A stretch of DNA of 64,000 nt, taken from the NCBI GenBank assembly GCA_017524725.1, contig JAFXUZ010000097.1, forward strand, positions 24,316 to 88,315, read 5' to 3'. Position numbers and translations under genes: made by a program. Each line of letters opens with the position of its first letter. Positions within the stretch are counted from its first letter, which is position 1. The notes under the pieces were generated by a model. It made no database searches. It saw only the letters and a list, made by a program, of their open reading frames with translations, and was not told the origin of the DNA. Origin of the DNA: Clostridia bacterium. Its GTDB lineage: Bacteria; Bacillota; Clostridia; Christensenellales; Aristaeellaceae. This document shows, in pieces, positions 35,145 to 45,069 of the stretch.

Positions 35145-35608
35145 TCCGCATCCCCGGGATATTCCACCCGGTGGGATATCAGCCTGTCGCCGTCATAGAC
35201 GAGGGTCAGGTAGAAAAACGGCGCGCCTGAGGATATCAGGTCCAGGAAGATCCTGTCCCCTTCCCACTGCTCCAGGGAAGGGATCTGCCGGTTTGGGATC
35301 CACCGAAGCTCCCCCTCGTCGCAGCCGTGAAGTTCCCCTTCAAAGCCGTCGACGGTGTAAAGGTGCATGACCTCCTGCCATTCGCCTGACAGGAAGCGGA
35401 CCACCCCCCGCTTGATAAAGTCACGCACCGTAAGGCCGGTCTCCTCCCAAACCTCCCGGCGCATGCATTCCTCGGGGGTCTCCCCTTTTTCGATATGTCC
35501 GCCGACGCCGATCCACTTACCGTGATTGACGTCGTTTTTTTTGCCGACCCTGTGCAGAAGCAGGGTCTCTCCCTTTCGGCGGAGGTAGGCAAGCGTGGTC
35601 TCTTCCAT
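35138..35608 (-). CDS. NUDIX hydrolase, MutT/8-oxo-dGTPase-like
   Basis: A 156-residue protein with a complete NUDIX box G-HIEKG-E-x7-REVWEETGL and the preceding LLLHRVGKKNDVNHGKWIGV typical of clostridial 8-oxo-dGTP diphosphatases of the YtkD/MutT group. It probably sanitises oxidised nucleotides. It starts 21 nt after polC with AAGGAAGGGG upstream and so ends the long frr-polC operon. Confidence 0.88.
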   Translation of the reverse strand: MEETTLAYLRRKGETLLLHRVGKKNDVNHGKWIGVGGHIEKGETPEECMRREVWEETGLTVRDFIKRGVVRFLSGEWQEVMHLYTVDGFEGELHGCDEGELRWIPNRQIPSLEQWEGDRIFLDLISSGAPFFYLTLVYDGDRLISHRVEYPGDADQ

Positions 35609-35629
35609 CTATGGTCCCCTTCCTTCGGA

Positions 35630-38600
35630 TCAGAAAAGCGTCACCTGGCTTGTGGCGGGCAGGTCGCCGAGGCACCCCTCGTTCCTGAGCATATCCAGGA
35701 CGGCCGTGGTCACCCTGGCGCGGTTCTTCAGGTCCTCTTCCGAGATAAAAGGCTGGACGCGGGCGTCCACGATACCCTGGGCCGCGCTTTCCCCCAGACC
35801 GCCCAGAGCGGTGAAGGGCACCAGCAGAGTATGGTCGTCCAGGGGCAGGAATTTTCTGACGTCGCTTTTGTACAGGTCCGCCATCTTAAACCTGAAACCG
35901 CGGGCGATCATCTCCAAAACCATTTCCATGGCTGTTACCATACTCTCGTCCTTGGCCGTTTTATCCTTGGCGGAAGCTTTTTCCCGGAACTGTTTCAGCC
36001 GTGCCATGGCTTCTTCCCTGTCATTGACGATCATCTGGCAGGCGTCAAATCCGTCGCCGCGGATGGTGAAATAAGCCGCATAATAAGCCAGCGGGCGGTA
36101 GACCTTGTACCAGGCCACCCGTAGAGCCATGGTCACATAAGCCACAGCGTGCCCTTTCGGGAACATGTACTTGATCTTTTTGCAGCTTTCGATGATCCAC
36201 TCCGGCACGTTCCTATCGCGCATGGCGCTTTCCATCTCCGGCTTGAGGCCCTTTCCCTTGCGGACGTTTTCCATGGTATCGAAAGCCATCTTGGCCTCGA
36301 CACCCATTTCCATCAGCTGGTTCATGATGTCATCGCGGGTGCACAGGCACTGGCTCAGGGTCGCCGTCCCGGAATCGATCAGGTCCTTGGCATTGCCAAG
36401 CCACACATCGGTACCGTGGGACAGGCCTGAAATGCGGATAAGTTCCTGCATGGTGGTGGGACGGGTATCCATCAGCATACCCCGGACAAAGGGCGTGCCG
36501 AATTCGGGAACACCCAAAGTGCCGGTGTTGCAGTCGATATCCTTCGTGGTGACGCCCAGGACACCGGGACCGGTAAACAGGCTCATAACGCCCTTGTCAT
36601 CCAGCGGGATATCAAGATAATTGACGCCCGTCAGTTCCTCCAGGAAGTGGAGCATGGTTGGATCGTCGTGCCCCAGGATATCCAGCTTGACCAGGATATC
36701 GTGCATGGATGAGAAATCAAAGTGTGTGGTGATGATGCCGCATCCCGCGTCGTCCGCCGGGTGCTGCACGGCTGTGAACTGGCAGATGTCGTATTCCTTG
36801 GGGACCACCACCATCCCGGCGGGATGCTGTCCGGTGGTCCTTTTCACGTCCACGCAGCCCCTGGCCAGGCGGTTTTTTTCAGCCTCGCGGGCTGTCAGGC
36901 CCCGCTCCTCCAGGTATTTGAGCACATAGCCATATGCGGTCTTTTCCGCCACCGTCCCGATGGTCCCGGCACGGTAGACATATTTTTCGCCGAATAGTTC
37001 CTTGACGTAATTGTGGGCGGTCGGCTGATACTCACCCGAAAAATTCAGGTCGATATCCGGCACCTTGTCCCCTTTGAAGCCCAAAAATACCTCAAAAGGA
37101 ATGTCGTAGCCGTCCTTTTCCAGCTTCTGTCCGCATTCCGGACAGTCCATATCCGGCAGGTCGACCCCGACGGTGAAGCCCTTGGGGATATCGAAGATGC
37201 CTCTGCGGCACCTGGGGCACCGGTAGTGGGGCGGAAGGGCGTTGACCTCGGTGATGCCGGTCATAAAGGCCACCAGGCTGGAGCCTACGCTTCCACGGCT
37301 GCCCACCACATATCCGTCCTTAAGGGATTTGGCCACCAGCTTTGTCGCGATAGCGTACAAAGTGGCATAGCCGTAGCCGATGATGGATTTAAGTTCCTTC
37401 TCGATGCGCTTCTGTACGATCTCCGGCAGTGGATCGCCGTACAGCTCCCGGGCTCTTCCCCAGGTCATATCGGTGACGTCCTTTTCGGCGTTCTCCCAAT
37501 AGGGCGAGAATGTGGTCTTGTTTTCGGGGTGTTTGGGGTACAGGGTCACGTTATCCACGCGGGAGGCGATCAGCCGTGGGTTGTCGATGACCGTTTCACG
37601 GCATTTCCTTTCCCCGAGATACGAAAATTCATCCAGCATCTCCCCTGTGGTCCTGAAATACAGGGGCGGCTGGCTGTCGCAGTCATCAAATCCCTGGCTG
37701 TTCTGGATGATGGTCCGGAATATACTGTCGTCCGGATCCTTGAAATGAACGTCCCCGGTAGCGCACACCGGCAGCCCAAGCCTGTCGCCCAGCCCGACGA
37801 TCCGGCGGTTGATGTCCTTTAGCTCCCTGTCGTCCCTGCAGCGGCCCGATCTTTTAAGATAGGCGTTGTTCCCGACAGGCTGGATCTCCAGGTAATCGTA
37901 AAACCGGGCGATCCGGAGAAGTTCATCGGTGTCCCTGCCGTCCAGGATCGCCTCGTACAGTTCACCTTCGGAACATGCGCTGCCCACGATGATGCCCTGC
38001 CGGTATTTCTGCAGTACCGCCCTGGGAATCATCGGCTTGCGCTTGAAATACTTCAGGTGCGCCTCGGAGATCATATGGTTCAGGTTTTCCATGCCCTTCC
38101 TGGTAGCGGCCAGAAGGATGATATGGGTGGAGCGCCCCAGGGTATAACCGTCGGAAACGGCATTGATCCCCTTCAGGGTGCGGATCCCCTTTGCCCGGCA
38201 GGCGTCAAGCATTTCCCGAAGGCAAAGAGCCGTGGCTCCGGCGTCGTTCACCGCCCGGTGTGCGCCTTTCAGGGATACGTGCAGGTGCTTGCACACGCTG
38301 GACAGCCTGTGAGTCTTGAGTTCCGGATACAGTTTGCGGGCCAGGGTCAGGGTGTCCAGGCTGAAGATCGGGTCGACGCGGCCGAGGCGGGAAAGCTCGC
38401 TGCGCAGAACGGAGCAGTCAAATTTAGCGTTATGGGCCGCGATAGGCGCCCCGGCGGCAAATTCCATCAGCTTCGTGATGGCTTCCTCCGCCCTGGGCGC
38501 TCCTTTCAGCATCTGGTCGGTGATGTGGGTGATCTCCGTTATCTTCGGGGGCAGGGGCATGCCGGGATCAACAAACAGGTTCAGGCTGTCCACCACATGC

Positions 38601-39967
38601 CCGTTCTCCAGCTTGACGGCGCCGATCTCGATCACCCGGTCTGTCTGAACGTTGAGGCCCGTGGTCTCAAAATCCAGCACCACGATGGGGCCGTCGATGG
38701 GTCGGTCGCCCTCACCGGCAACGACCGGGTCGTCGTCGGTCAGGTAACCCTCCATGCCGGGGATCAGCTTGATCCCCGCGGTTTTGGCCGCGGAAAAAGC
38801 CTCGGGAAATGCCTGGACCACGCCATGATCCGTAATGGCGACGGCCTCATGGCCCCATTCCCTCGCCTGCCTGATCAGGTCCGTCGGGGACGAAACCGCG
38901 TCCATATTGCTGAATTTGGTGTGCAGGTGAAGTTCGATCCGTTTTTCCGGTGCGTCGTCGGTCCTCTTCGGCAGCGTGCACGCGGTAATGTCCCGGGCCC
39001 TGATGACCGTCTCCTTGCAGTAAGGATCAAATTCCGCGTTGCCGCGTACAATGACTCCGGTCCCCGTCCTGATCCTTGAAACAGCGGCGTTCACCTTTTC
39101 CTTTTCAGCGGGTGAAACGGGGGGCAGGCTTTCCCTGCTTCCCTCCGCCTTGGGCCTGTAATACATGATATTCTTGCATTTGATCGTGTCGGTATGGTCG
39201 GTGACGTCAAAAGTGACCAGGAGCGCTTCACCGCCCATGACCTCCTTCGTATCGACCGAAAGCACTTCGCCCCGGATCGTGACTGTTCCCGACGCGTCGG
39301 TTATTTCGCGGACAGGCTTCGGGTCATCCCTGATCAGACGGCCGCGAATGCGGTCGTCCTGCGGCTTGGGGCCGGGTGAGACTTTCTTCCCGGCCTTATA
39401 CTCCTCCCGTTCCGTTTGAAACCGTTTCCGGAGGAGCTCATCATTCTTTACCCGTTCCTCCTGCATTTCCTTCAGGCGCTTTTCGCAGTCCCCGGCAACA
39501 CGGATCTCCACGCCGCTGTCCAGCCGGAAGATATCGTGAACAGCCTGGGAAAGCTTTTCGGGCATTCCCGCCCGCTTTAGGAACTGCATGCAGAAATCGT
39601 CCGGCACTTCCAGCCAAACGCATCCGTTGCCGGGCTTCCAGCACAGGTCAAACTCCCAGCTCCTTACAGCGGGGCATTCCCTCATGAGCAGCTGGTTCAG
39701 GGGCAGGGCGTATTTATCCGGATCCCGCACAAAATCCGCAGCCCTGTCGGGGCATGCGATCCTCAGCTGGATCTTCATTTCCGGAAAGGCTTTCTGCAGC
39801 GCTTTTTTAACGGCAAAAAAGCCTTTTTCCCCTATCACCTGATCGGACAGAATGGAGAAGCAGGCTTTATTTTCACTTTTGTAAAAACGGATGTTCTCTA
39901 TCGCCAGGCTGCCCTCGTTGTCGGGGATCACACCCATAAGGTCCGAGATCAGGTCATCGTATGTCAT
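35630..39967 (-). CDS. polC: DNA polymerase III alpha subunit, Gram-positive PolC
   Basis: The replicative polymerase, 1445 residues, the normal PolC size. Order: N-terminal domains, OB fold (about 215-310), PHP domain (IELHLHTKFSNMDAVSSPTD) interrupted by the DEDD proofreading exonuclease (VVLDFETTGLNVQTDRVIEI), then the polymerase core with catalytic aspartates Asp971 and Asp973 in PDIDLNFSGEYQ, a zinc-finger-like CPRC...CPEC, and helix-hairpin-helix region. The start overlaps the ispG end by 14 nt, with GGAG 8 nt upstream, placing it in the lipid/isoprenoid operon. Confidence 0.97.
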   Translation of the reverse strand: MTYDDLISDLMGVIPDNEGSLAIENIRFYKSENKACFSILSDQVIGEKGFFAVKKALQKAFPEMKIQLRIACPDRAADFVRDPDKYALPLNQLLMRECPAVRSWEFDLCWKPGNGCVWLEVPDDFCMQFLKRAGMPEKLSQAVHDIFRLDSGVEIRVAGDCEKRLKEMQEERVKNDELLRKRFQTEREEYKAGKKVSPGPKPQDDRIRGRLIRDDPKPVREITDASGTVTIRGEVLSVDTKEVMGGEALLVTFDVTDHTDTIKCKNIMYYRPKAEGSRESLPPVSPAEKEKVNAAVSRIRTGTGVIVRGNAEFDPYCKETVIRARDITACTLPKRTDDAPEKRIELHLHTKFSNMDAVSSPTDLIRQAREWGHEAVAITDHGVVQAFPEAFSAAKTAGIKLIPGMEGYLTDDDPVVAGEGDRPIDGPIVVLDFETTGLNVQTDRVIEIGAVKLENGHVVDSLNLFVDPGMPLPPKITEITHITDQMLKGAPRAEEAITKLMEFAAGAPIAAHNAKFDCSVLRSELSRLGRVDPIFSLDTLTLARKLYPELKTHRLSSVCKHLHVSLKGAHRAVNDAGATALCLREMLDACRAKGIRTLKGINAVSDGYTLGRSTHIILLAATRKGMENLNHMISEAHLKYFKRKPMIPRAVLQKYRQGIIVGSACSEGELYEAILDGRDTDELLRIARFYDYLEIQPVGNNAYLKRSGRCRDDRELKDINRRIVGLGDRLGLPVCATGDVHFKDPDDSIFRTIIQNSQGFDDCDSQPPLYFRTTGEMLDEFSYLGERKCRETVIDNPRLIASRVDNVTLYPKHPENKTTFSPYWENAEKDVTDMTWGRARELYGDPLPEIVQKRIEKELKSIIGYGYATLYAIATKLVAKSLKDGYVVGSRGSVGSSLVAFMTGITEVNALPPHYRCPRCRRGIFDIPKGFTVGVDLPDMDCPECGQKLEKDGYDIPFEVFLGFKGDKVPDIDLNFSGEYQPTAHNYVKELFGEKYVYRAGTIGTVAEKTAYGYVLKYLEERGLTAREAEKNRLARGCVDVKRTTGQHPAGMVVVPKEYDICQFTAVQHPADDAGCGIITTHFDFSSMHDILVKLDILGHDDPTMLHFLEELTGVNYLDIPLDDKGVMSLFTGPGVLGVTTKDIDCNTGTLGVPEFGTPFVRGMLMDTRPTTMQELIRISGLSHGTDVWLGNAKDLIDSGTATLSQCLCTRDDIMNQLMEMGVEAKMAFDTMENVRKGKGLKPEMESAMRDRNVPEWIIESCKKIKYMFPKGHAVAYVTMALRVAWYKVYRPLAYYAAYFTIRGDGFDACQMIVNDREEAMARLKQFREKASAKDKTAKDESMVTAMEMVLEMIARGFRFKMADLYKSDVRKFLPLDDHTLLVPFTALGGLGESAAQGIVDARVQPFISEEDLKNRARVTTAVLDMLRNEGCLGDLPATSQVTLF

Positions 39968-41006
39968 CCAGATAACTCCGTACAGCCTCTATAAATTCCC
40001 CGGCCACATCCCCGGTCAGCTTGCGGACATATTTGCCTTCGATGTACAGGGCGCCGCAGCCGTCGCCTCCGCACAGGGCCACCTGCGCTTCCCCCGCCTC
40101 GCCGGGGCCGTTGACGACACACCCCATCACCGCGACGGTAATGTCCTTCTTTTCGTCCTTAAAAGCTTCCTCCACGCGCCTTGCGATGGCAGGGGTATCA
40201 AGGCGGGTCCTGCCGCATGTGGGGCACGCCACCAGGCGGAATCCGCGTCGGATCTCCAGGGCACGCAGTATGTCCAGCGCGGCACGGACCTCCTCCCGGG
40301 GATCCCCGGTGAGAGAGACCCGGATAGTGTCGCCGATGCCGTCCAGAAGCAGGGCGCCTATGCCGATGGCCGATTTCACAGTCCCCGCGCCGGGCAGGCC
40401 CGCTTCGGTCACACCGACATGCAGGGGATAATCACATTTTCTTGCCGCAATACGGTAGGCCTCTACCGTCATGGGGACCGATGATGACTTCATCGACAGA
40501 ATGATGTCCCTGAATCCTTCTTTTTCCAGCAGCGCGGCGTGGCCAAGGGCCGACTCCACCAGCCCCTGCGCCGTGACACGGCCGTATTTATTCAGGATTT
40601 CCTTTTCAAGGGAACCGGAATTGACGCCGATGCGGACCGGTATGCGGTGGGCCTTCAGGCAGTCCGCCACCATACGCACCTTCTCCGCCGAACCGATGTT
40701 CCCGGGATTGATCCTGAGACAGTGGATACCGTTTTCCACGCTCCTGATGGCCAGACGGTGATCAAAATGGATATCTGCCGACAGGGGCACCGGGGAATGG
40801 TCCACAAGGTAGCGGACGTTTTCAGCGCAGATCTCATCAAAGACCGATACCCTCACCAGTTCGCACCCGCATGCTGCCAGGTCAAGGATCTGCCGAAGGG
40901 TCGCCTCCCGGTCCCGGGAGTCGGTATTGGTCATGCTCTGTACGGAAACGGGTGCGCCGCCGCCGACCTCAAGCTTTCCGGCTTTTACACGGATCGCGGA
41001 TGCCAT
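39954..41006 (-). CDS. ispG: 4-hydroxy-3-methylbut-2-enyl diphosphate synthase
   Basis: IspG (GcpE), 350 residues, the short bacterial form. It converts MEcPP to HMBPP in the MEP isoprenoid pathway using a [4Fe-4S] cluster; cysteines are in CPTCGRT and MGCVVNGPGEA. The opening VQSMTNTDSRD is a family hallmark. ATG 41006 with GGAGGGG upstream is preferred to an adjacent GTG. Together with dxr and uppS it forms an isoprenoid set for undecaprenyl phosphate. Confidence 0.97.
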   Translation of the reverse strand: MASAIRVKAGKLEVGGGAPVSVQSMTNTDSRDREATLRQILDLAACGCELVRVSVFDEICAENVRYLVDHSPVPLSADIHFDHRLAIRSVENGIHCLRINPGNIGSAEKVRMVADCLKAHRIPVRIGVNSGSLEKEILNKYGRVTAQGLVESALGHAALLEKEGFRDIILSMKSSSVPMTVEAYRIAARKCDYPLHVGVTEAGLPGAGTVKSAIGIGALLLDGIGDTIRVSLTGDPREEVRAALDILRALEIRRGFRLVACPTCGRTRLDTPAIARRVEEAFKDEKKDITVAVMGCVVNGPGEAGEAQVALCGGDGCGALYIEGKYVRKLTGDVAGEFIEAVRSYLDDIR

Positions 41007-41020
41007 CACTTATCCCCTCC

Positions 41021-42118
41021 TTATGAAAACAGGTGAAGAATGTCCCTGTATGTCAGGAACACGAAGAGCACCAGGAGGATCGCGTAGCCTGCCAGATGGA
41101 TATAGGATTCCAGCTTGCGGTTCATCGGGCGGCGGAGGACCCCCTCAGCGATCAGGAAAAGCAGGCGGCAGCCATCCAGTCCGGGGATGGGCAGCAGGTT
41201 CACAAGGCCTAAATTGACCGAGATCATGATCAGCAGGCTGATATAGGCTTCCAGGCCGTATTCCCTGGTCTCCTCGGTGATCACCTGCACGATGCGGACC
41301 GTACCGCCTACGTCTTCTAGCCCTTCGCCCCGGGTCACCAGGTTCTTCAGGCTTTTCAGGATCAATCCTCCGGCCTCCGCACAGTAATCAAAAGCCAGTT
41401 TCCCGGCCCTGAAGACAGTGACCGGCGAATAGACATAATCCGCCTTTCCCTGCAGCGTAACGCCCACCATCATCCTTCCCTCGGCTGCATTATACCGCGG
41501 CGTAACAACGGCAGTGGTTTCCTCCCCGGAACGCGTCACCGTGAACACAAGGGGATCGTCCCCCTCCCGGTAGGCGGATATCATGGACATCAGCTTATAC
41601 CCTTCGCCTTTTTCATCCAGGCCCGATGCGTCCTCACCATTGACTTTGTTCACTATATCCCCGGCCTTCAGCCCGCCAATGTCGGCGGGACTGCCCTTTT
41701 CGACGCTGACCACGGCGCAGCTGCCATAGACCGCGCCGGTGACTTCGCCGGTGACAAGATAAAACCCGAAAGCAACGACCAGCGCAAGGATGAAATTCAT
41801 CACCGGCCCCATCAGGATGGTAACGAAGCGTTTCCAGGCTTTGGCGTTGTTAAAAAGCTTCGGATCGTCACCCATGGCCTTGTCAGGGTCGTCCTCACCG
41901 TAAAAAGCGCAGTACCCTCCCGCGGGGATCAGGCGCAGAAGGAACATGGTGTCGTGCTTTTTACTTTTCCTCTCAAGCAGCTTCGGCCCAAAGCCCAGAG
42001 CAAATTCCCTGACGGGGATGCCTGTCAGCCTTGCGGCCCAGAAATGCCCGCATTCATGGATCATGATCATGATGCCCAGCATCAGTATAGCAGCGAGCAC
42101 ATAAAGAACAGTGATCAT
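41021..42118 (-). CDS. rseP: Site-2 membrane metalloprotease RseP/RasP
   Basis: A 365-residue intramembrane zinc protease cleaving anti-sigma factors and signal-peptide remnants. The HExxH motif is HECGH in the first membrane helix; one PDZ domain (VSVEKGSPADIGGLKAGDIV) follows, and the second metal site is in VNLGLVNLLPIPGLDGCRL (N-x-x-P-x-P-x-x-D-G). ATG 42118 overlaps the dxr stop (ATGA), and the frame further upstream is a non-native extension. Confidence 0.95.
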   Translation of the reverse strand: MITVLYVLAAILMLGIMIMIHECGHFWAARLTGIPVREFALGFGPKLLERKSKKHDTMFLLRLIPAGGYCAFYGEDDPDKAMGDDPKLFNNAKAWKRFVTILMGPVMNFILALVVAFGFYLVTGEVTGAVYGSCAVVSVEKGSPADIGGLKAGDIVNKVNGEDASGLDEKGEGYKLMSMISAYREGDDPLVFTVTRSGEETTAVVTPRYNAAEGRMMVGVTLQGKADYVYSPVTVFRAGKLAFDYCAEAGGLILKSLKNLVTRGEGLEDVGGTVRIVQVITEETREYGLEAYISLLIMISVNLGLVNLLPIPGLDGCRLLFLIAEGVLRRPMNRKLESYIHLAGYAILLVLFVFLTYRDILHLFS

Positions 42119-43266
42119 TGAAACTCTTTGATCCTTTCCCGGGTCAAGGTCCTGGCCCGACCGTCGCATTCCCTGACGTCTTCAAAACAGCGGAGCTTCC
42201 CGACGCAGATGGTCTCCGTTACGCTTCTTACGATATCGTAGATGCTCCCAAAGGATATCTTTCCCCCGAGAAACGCGTATACAGCCTCCTCATTGGCCGC
42301 ATTCATCACGCATGGCGCGCCTCCGCCCTCCCTCAGTACGGCGCGGGCCAGGGCCATCGCGGGGAATTTCCTTTCGTCCGGTTCCTCGAAGGTCAGCCGG
42401 CCCACCCGGAAGAGATCCAGTTCCTCCGCACCGGTGGCAAGCCTGTCAGGCCACGCCATAGCGAACAGGATGGGCAGCCGCATATCCGGTACCCCCATCT
42501 GGGCGAGCACCGCGCCGTCCCGGAAGCGGACCGCCGAATGAACGATGGATTCAGGATGGACCACCACCCTGATCCTGTCTTCAGGCATATCGAACAGCCA
42601 CCGGGCCTCGATGATCTCCAGGCCTTTATTGAACATGGTGGCGCTGTCCACAGTGATCTTCGAACCCATGTGCCAGTTGGGATGTCCCAGGGCTTCCGCT
42701 ACCGAAGCGTTCCTGATCCTGTCCGCCTCCCAGGTACGGAACGGACCGCCGCTGGCTGTCAGAAGGATCTCTTCGGGAACATTGTCCCCGGCCGCTTCCA
42801 GGCACTGCCAAATTGCACTGTGCTCGCTGTCCACCGGAAGAAGCCGGTGGTCCTTCAGGGGCCCAAAGACCGACATGACCATTTCACCGCCCGCCACAAG
42901 CGCTTCCTTGTTGGCAAGCAGGACCCGTTTTCCGGCCTTTCCGGCGGTGAGGACCGCCTCCAGGCCGGCCATCCCGACCACAGCGTCGAGCACCGCGTCG
43001 CTCTCCGGCAGCGCCGCGGCTTCCCTCAGCGCATCCGGACCGAAGGACCAGGTGCAGGCCTTCTTCAGATCTGGGGGGATCTCGCATTCGCCGCCTGTCA
43101 GTGCGGCGAAAGACGGTTTGAAAAGCCGCACCTGTTCAAACAGCTTTTCGGCGTTGCTGTGGGCGGTCAGCGCGGTGATCCGGAAACGGTCCGGATGAAG
43201 CGCCGCCACCTGAAGCGCCTGCGTGCCAATGGAACCGGTGCAGCCAAGCAAGGATATATTTTCCAT
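42115..43266 (-). CDS. dxr: 1-deoxy-D-xylulose 5-phosphate reductoisomerase
   Basis: The 383-residue NADPH-dependent enzyme making MEP, first committed isoprenoid step. NADPH loop LLGCTGSIGTQAL at the start; metal/substrate block LPVDSEHSAIWQ (D-x-E), with ASGGPFR, GSKITVDSATMFNKGLE and later NAANEEAV. The last four bases overlap the rseP start, so both are translated together. Confidence 0.97.
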   Translation of the reverse strand: MENISLLGCTGSIGTQALQVAALHPDRFRITALTAHSNAEKLFEQVRLFKPSFAALTGGECEIPPDLKKACTWSFGPDALREAAALPESDAVLDAVVGMAGLEAVLTAGKAGKRVLLANKEALVAGGEMVMSVFGPLKDHRLLPVDSEHSAIWQCLEAAGDNVPEEILLTASGGPFRTWEADRIRNASVAEALGHPNWHMGSKITVDSATMFNKGLEIIEARWLFDMPEDRIRVVVHPESIVHSAVRFRDGAVLAQMGVPDMRLPILFAMAWPDRLATGAEELDLFRVGRLTFEEPDERKFPAMALARAVLREGGGAPCVMNAANEEAVYAFLGGKISFGSIYDIVRSVTETICVGKLRCFEDVRECDGRARTLTRERIKEFQ

Positions 43267-43314
43267 GAGAAAGCAGAAATGTCCTTTCAGGTCGTCAGAG
43301 GAGCCAGATCATTA

Positions 43315-44118
43315 TCAAATGAAGATCGTCATATAGCAGTACATGACAACCGCCGCCCAGTAAACGCTGTCCAGCCGGTCCATGATCCCACCGTGTCCCG
43401 GGAAAATGGAGCCGTAGTCCTTCATGTCGCAGGTGCGCTTGACAATGGATGCAAACAGGTCCCCCGCCTGACCGGCGATACCGCCGACCAGGCCCAGCAG
43501 GAGGTAATGCCACCACGGGACGGCGCAGCGATGAAGGAAGAAGGCCAGCACCACGGCACCTGCCAGAACGGAGCCCATCAGCCCCGCGACAGCGCCTTCA
43601 ACTGTTTTGTGAGGAGATACCTTTTCACACAGTTTATGCCTGCCCCATAGGACACCGATAAAATAAGCCATGGTATCCCCCGCCAGGGGTACCGCAAAGG
43701 CCATGATCATCAGCATAAGCTGCGTGACCCGGTCTTCTCCGCGCAGAAGCCCCAGGGTGCACATACCGGGCAGAAGCACGATAAACAGCGGCAAAATCGA
43801 ATACAGGATGCTTTCAAGAGTCGGTTCCTTGCTGAAAAGAACGTGGATCGTCACAAACAGGCAGGCTCCGAATGCCAGAGCCAGGAGGACGCCGCCTCCG
43901 CCGATCCCGGTCGTGAGCAGAGGGATGCTGAGCGCAAAAAAGAGGTATACCGGCCATGTGACCAGGGGGACCCCGGTATTCCGCAAAGCGCGGAACACCT
44001 CGTAAAGCGCGATCCCCAGAAGAGCCATGAAAGGAACGGCAAAAAACCAGCCCCATAATGTCAGGGCTGTTACGAGAACGCCGATAAGCACAACGCCCGT
44101 AATGATTCTCTTGACCAT
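43315..44118 (-). CDS. cdsA: Phosphatidate cytidylyltransferase
   Basis: CDP-diacylglycerol synthase, 267 residues, with about seven membrane helices. The CdsA signature occurs near the C-terminus: KRTCDMKDYGSIFPGHGGIM then DRLDS. It activates phosphatidic acid for phospholipid synthesis. ATG 44118 with GGAGG upstream is preferred; a longer frame runs back through the uppS end. It lies between uppS and dxr as in many Bacillota. Confidence 0.96.
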   Translation of the reverse strand: MVKRIITGVVLIGVLVTALTLWGWFFAVPFMALLGIALYEVFRALRNTGVPLVTWPVYLFFALSIPLLTTGIGGGGVLLALAFGACLFVTIHVLFSKEPTLESILYSILPLFIVLLPGMCTLGLLRGEDRVTQLMLMIMAFAVPLAGDTMAYFIGVLWGRHKLCEKVSPHKTVEGAVAGLMGSVLAGAVVLAFFLHRCAVPWWHYLLLGLVGGIAGQAGDLFASIVKRTCDMKDYGSIFPGHGGIMDRLDSVYWAAVVMYCYMTIFI

Positions 44119-44123
44119 ACGCC

Positions 44124-44840
44124 TCAGCCTCCCCCAAACCGACGCTGCCGCTTGCCGTACTCCTCCAGGGCTGCGTGATACGCTGTCAGATTGAAATCCG
44201 GCCACAGGACATCCGTAAAAACAAATTCCGCGTAAGCGCACTGGTAAAGCAGGAAATTACTCAGCCTCATCTCTCCGCTGGTCCGGATAAGGAGATCCAC
44301 ATCGGGCAGGCCATGGGTATCAAGATTTTCGGAAACGGTGTCCTCGCCGATATCATTCGGGGACAGTTTCCCTTCCGCGATCATCTTCCCGATCTTCCGG
44401 AAAGCGCGGACGATCTCGTCCCTGCCGCCGTAGTTGATGGCGATATTCAGGCAAAGACCCGTATTGTCCTTTGTCCGCTCCTCGGCCCGGAAAAGCGCCT
44501 CCTGCTGGGCGGGGGGCAGCGCTTCCTTAACACCGAGGATGCGGATGCAGACATTTTTTTCATCCAGTTCATCGATCTCGCTTGTGAAAAACTCCAGAAG
44601 GAGATCCATCAGCGCCTGAACTTCGGAAGAATCCCTTTTCCAGTTCTCAGTGGAAAACGCATACAGGGTAAGGGCCCGGATCTTCAGATCGCTGCTTTCC
44701 CTGATGATATTCCTTAGCGTCTCCACTCCCCTGCGGTGGCCGAGGGCGGCCTGCAGCCGGTGCCTGCGCGCCCAGCGGCGATTGCCGTCCATGATGATGG
44801 CCACATGTCTGGGCAGAAGGATTTCACTCATGGCTGACAT
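44124..44840 (-). CDS. uppS: Isoprenyl transferase (undecaprenyl diphosphate synthase)
   Basis: A cis-prenyltransferase of 238 residues making the C55 lipid carrier for wall synthesis. Motifs: IIMDGNRRWA (catalytic Asp), LGHRRGVETL, LTLYAFSTENWKR, NIAINYGGRDE and LIRTSGEMRLSNF plus the terminal FVFTDVLWPDF. The start is 44840 or 44831 (two in-frame ATGs after GGGAGG). It overlaps the small upstream gene by 17 nt. Confidence 0.97.
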   Translation of the reverse strand: MSAMSEILLPRHVAIIMDGNRRWARRHRLQAALGHRRGVETLRNIIRESSDLKIRALTLYAFSTENWKRDSSEVQALMDLLLEFFTSEIDELDEKNVCIRILGVKEALPPAQQEALFRAEERTKDNTGLCLNIAINYGGRDEIVRAFRKIGKMIAEGKLSPNDIGEDTVSENLDTHGLPDVDLLIRTSGEMRLSNFLLYQCAYAEFVFTDVLWPDFNLTAYHAALEEYGKRQRRFGGG

Positions 44841-45069
44841 AATCCTCCCCTGTTTTTTCCGCCGGTGCGGACGTACGGAAACGCGCCGCGATCAGGTAGT
44901 CCTCCCCGCAGGAAACCACGCGTTCCTCAAAGCCGCCGTCGCGTTCCGCCGCCTGCCTGGCGCTGCCCCTGGCGCCGGTCATGACCACCCGATCCACCTT
45001 CAGGCCCTCAGAATGGGCCAGGGAAAGCGCCTCATCCAGGGGAAGCCCGAGAAGAGATGACAGACTCAA
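44824..45069 (-). CDS. Small protein of unknown function between frr and uppS
   Basis: An 81-codon frame overlapping the frr stop and the uppS start. The sequence LLGLPLDEALSLAHSEGLKV is reminiscent of a PASTA-like or similar small repeat, the remainder (ERVVSCGEDYLIAARFRTSA) being beta-like. The start is uncertain: TTG 45069 lies only one base after GGAGG and a CTG at a better distance exists. Tight packing in an essential operon argues that it is a real gene; function unknown. Confidence 0.6.
   Translation of the reverse strand: MSLSSLLGLPLDEALSLAHSEGLKVDRVVMTGARGSARQAAERDGGFEERVVSCGEDYLIAARFRTSAPAEKTGEDYVSHE

Noticed and set aside
42118..43650. Long plus-strand open frame opposite dxr and part of cdsA
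   Set aside because: Spans two real minus-strand genes and has no domain signature.
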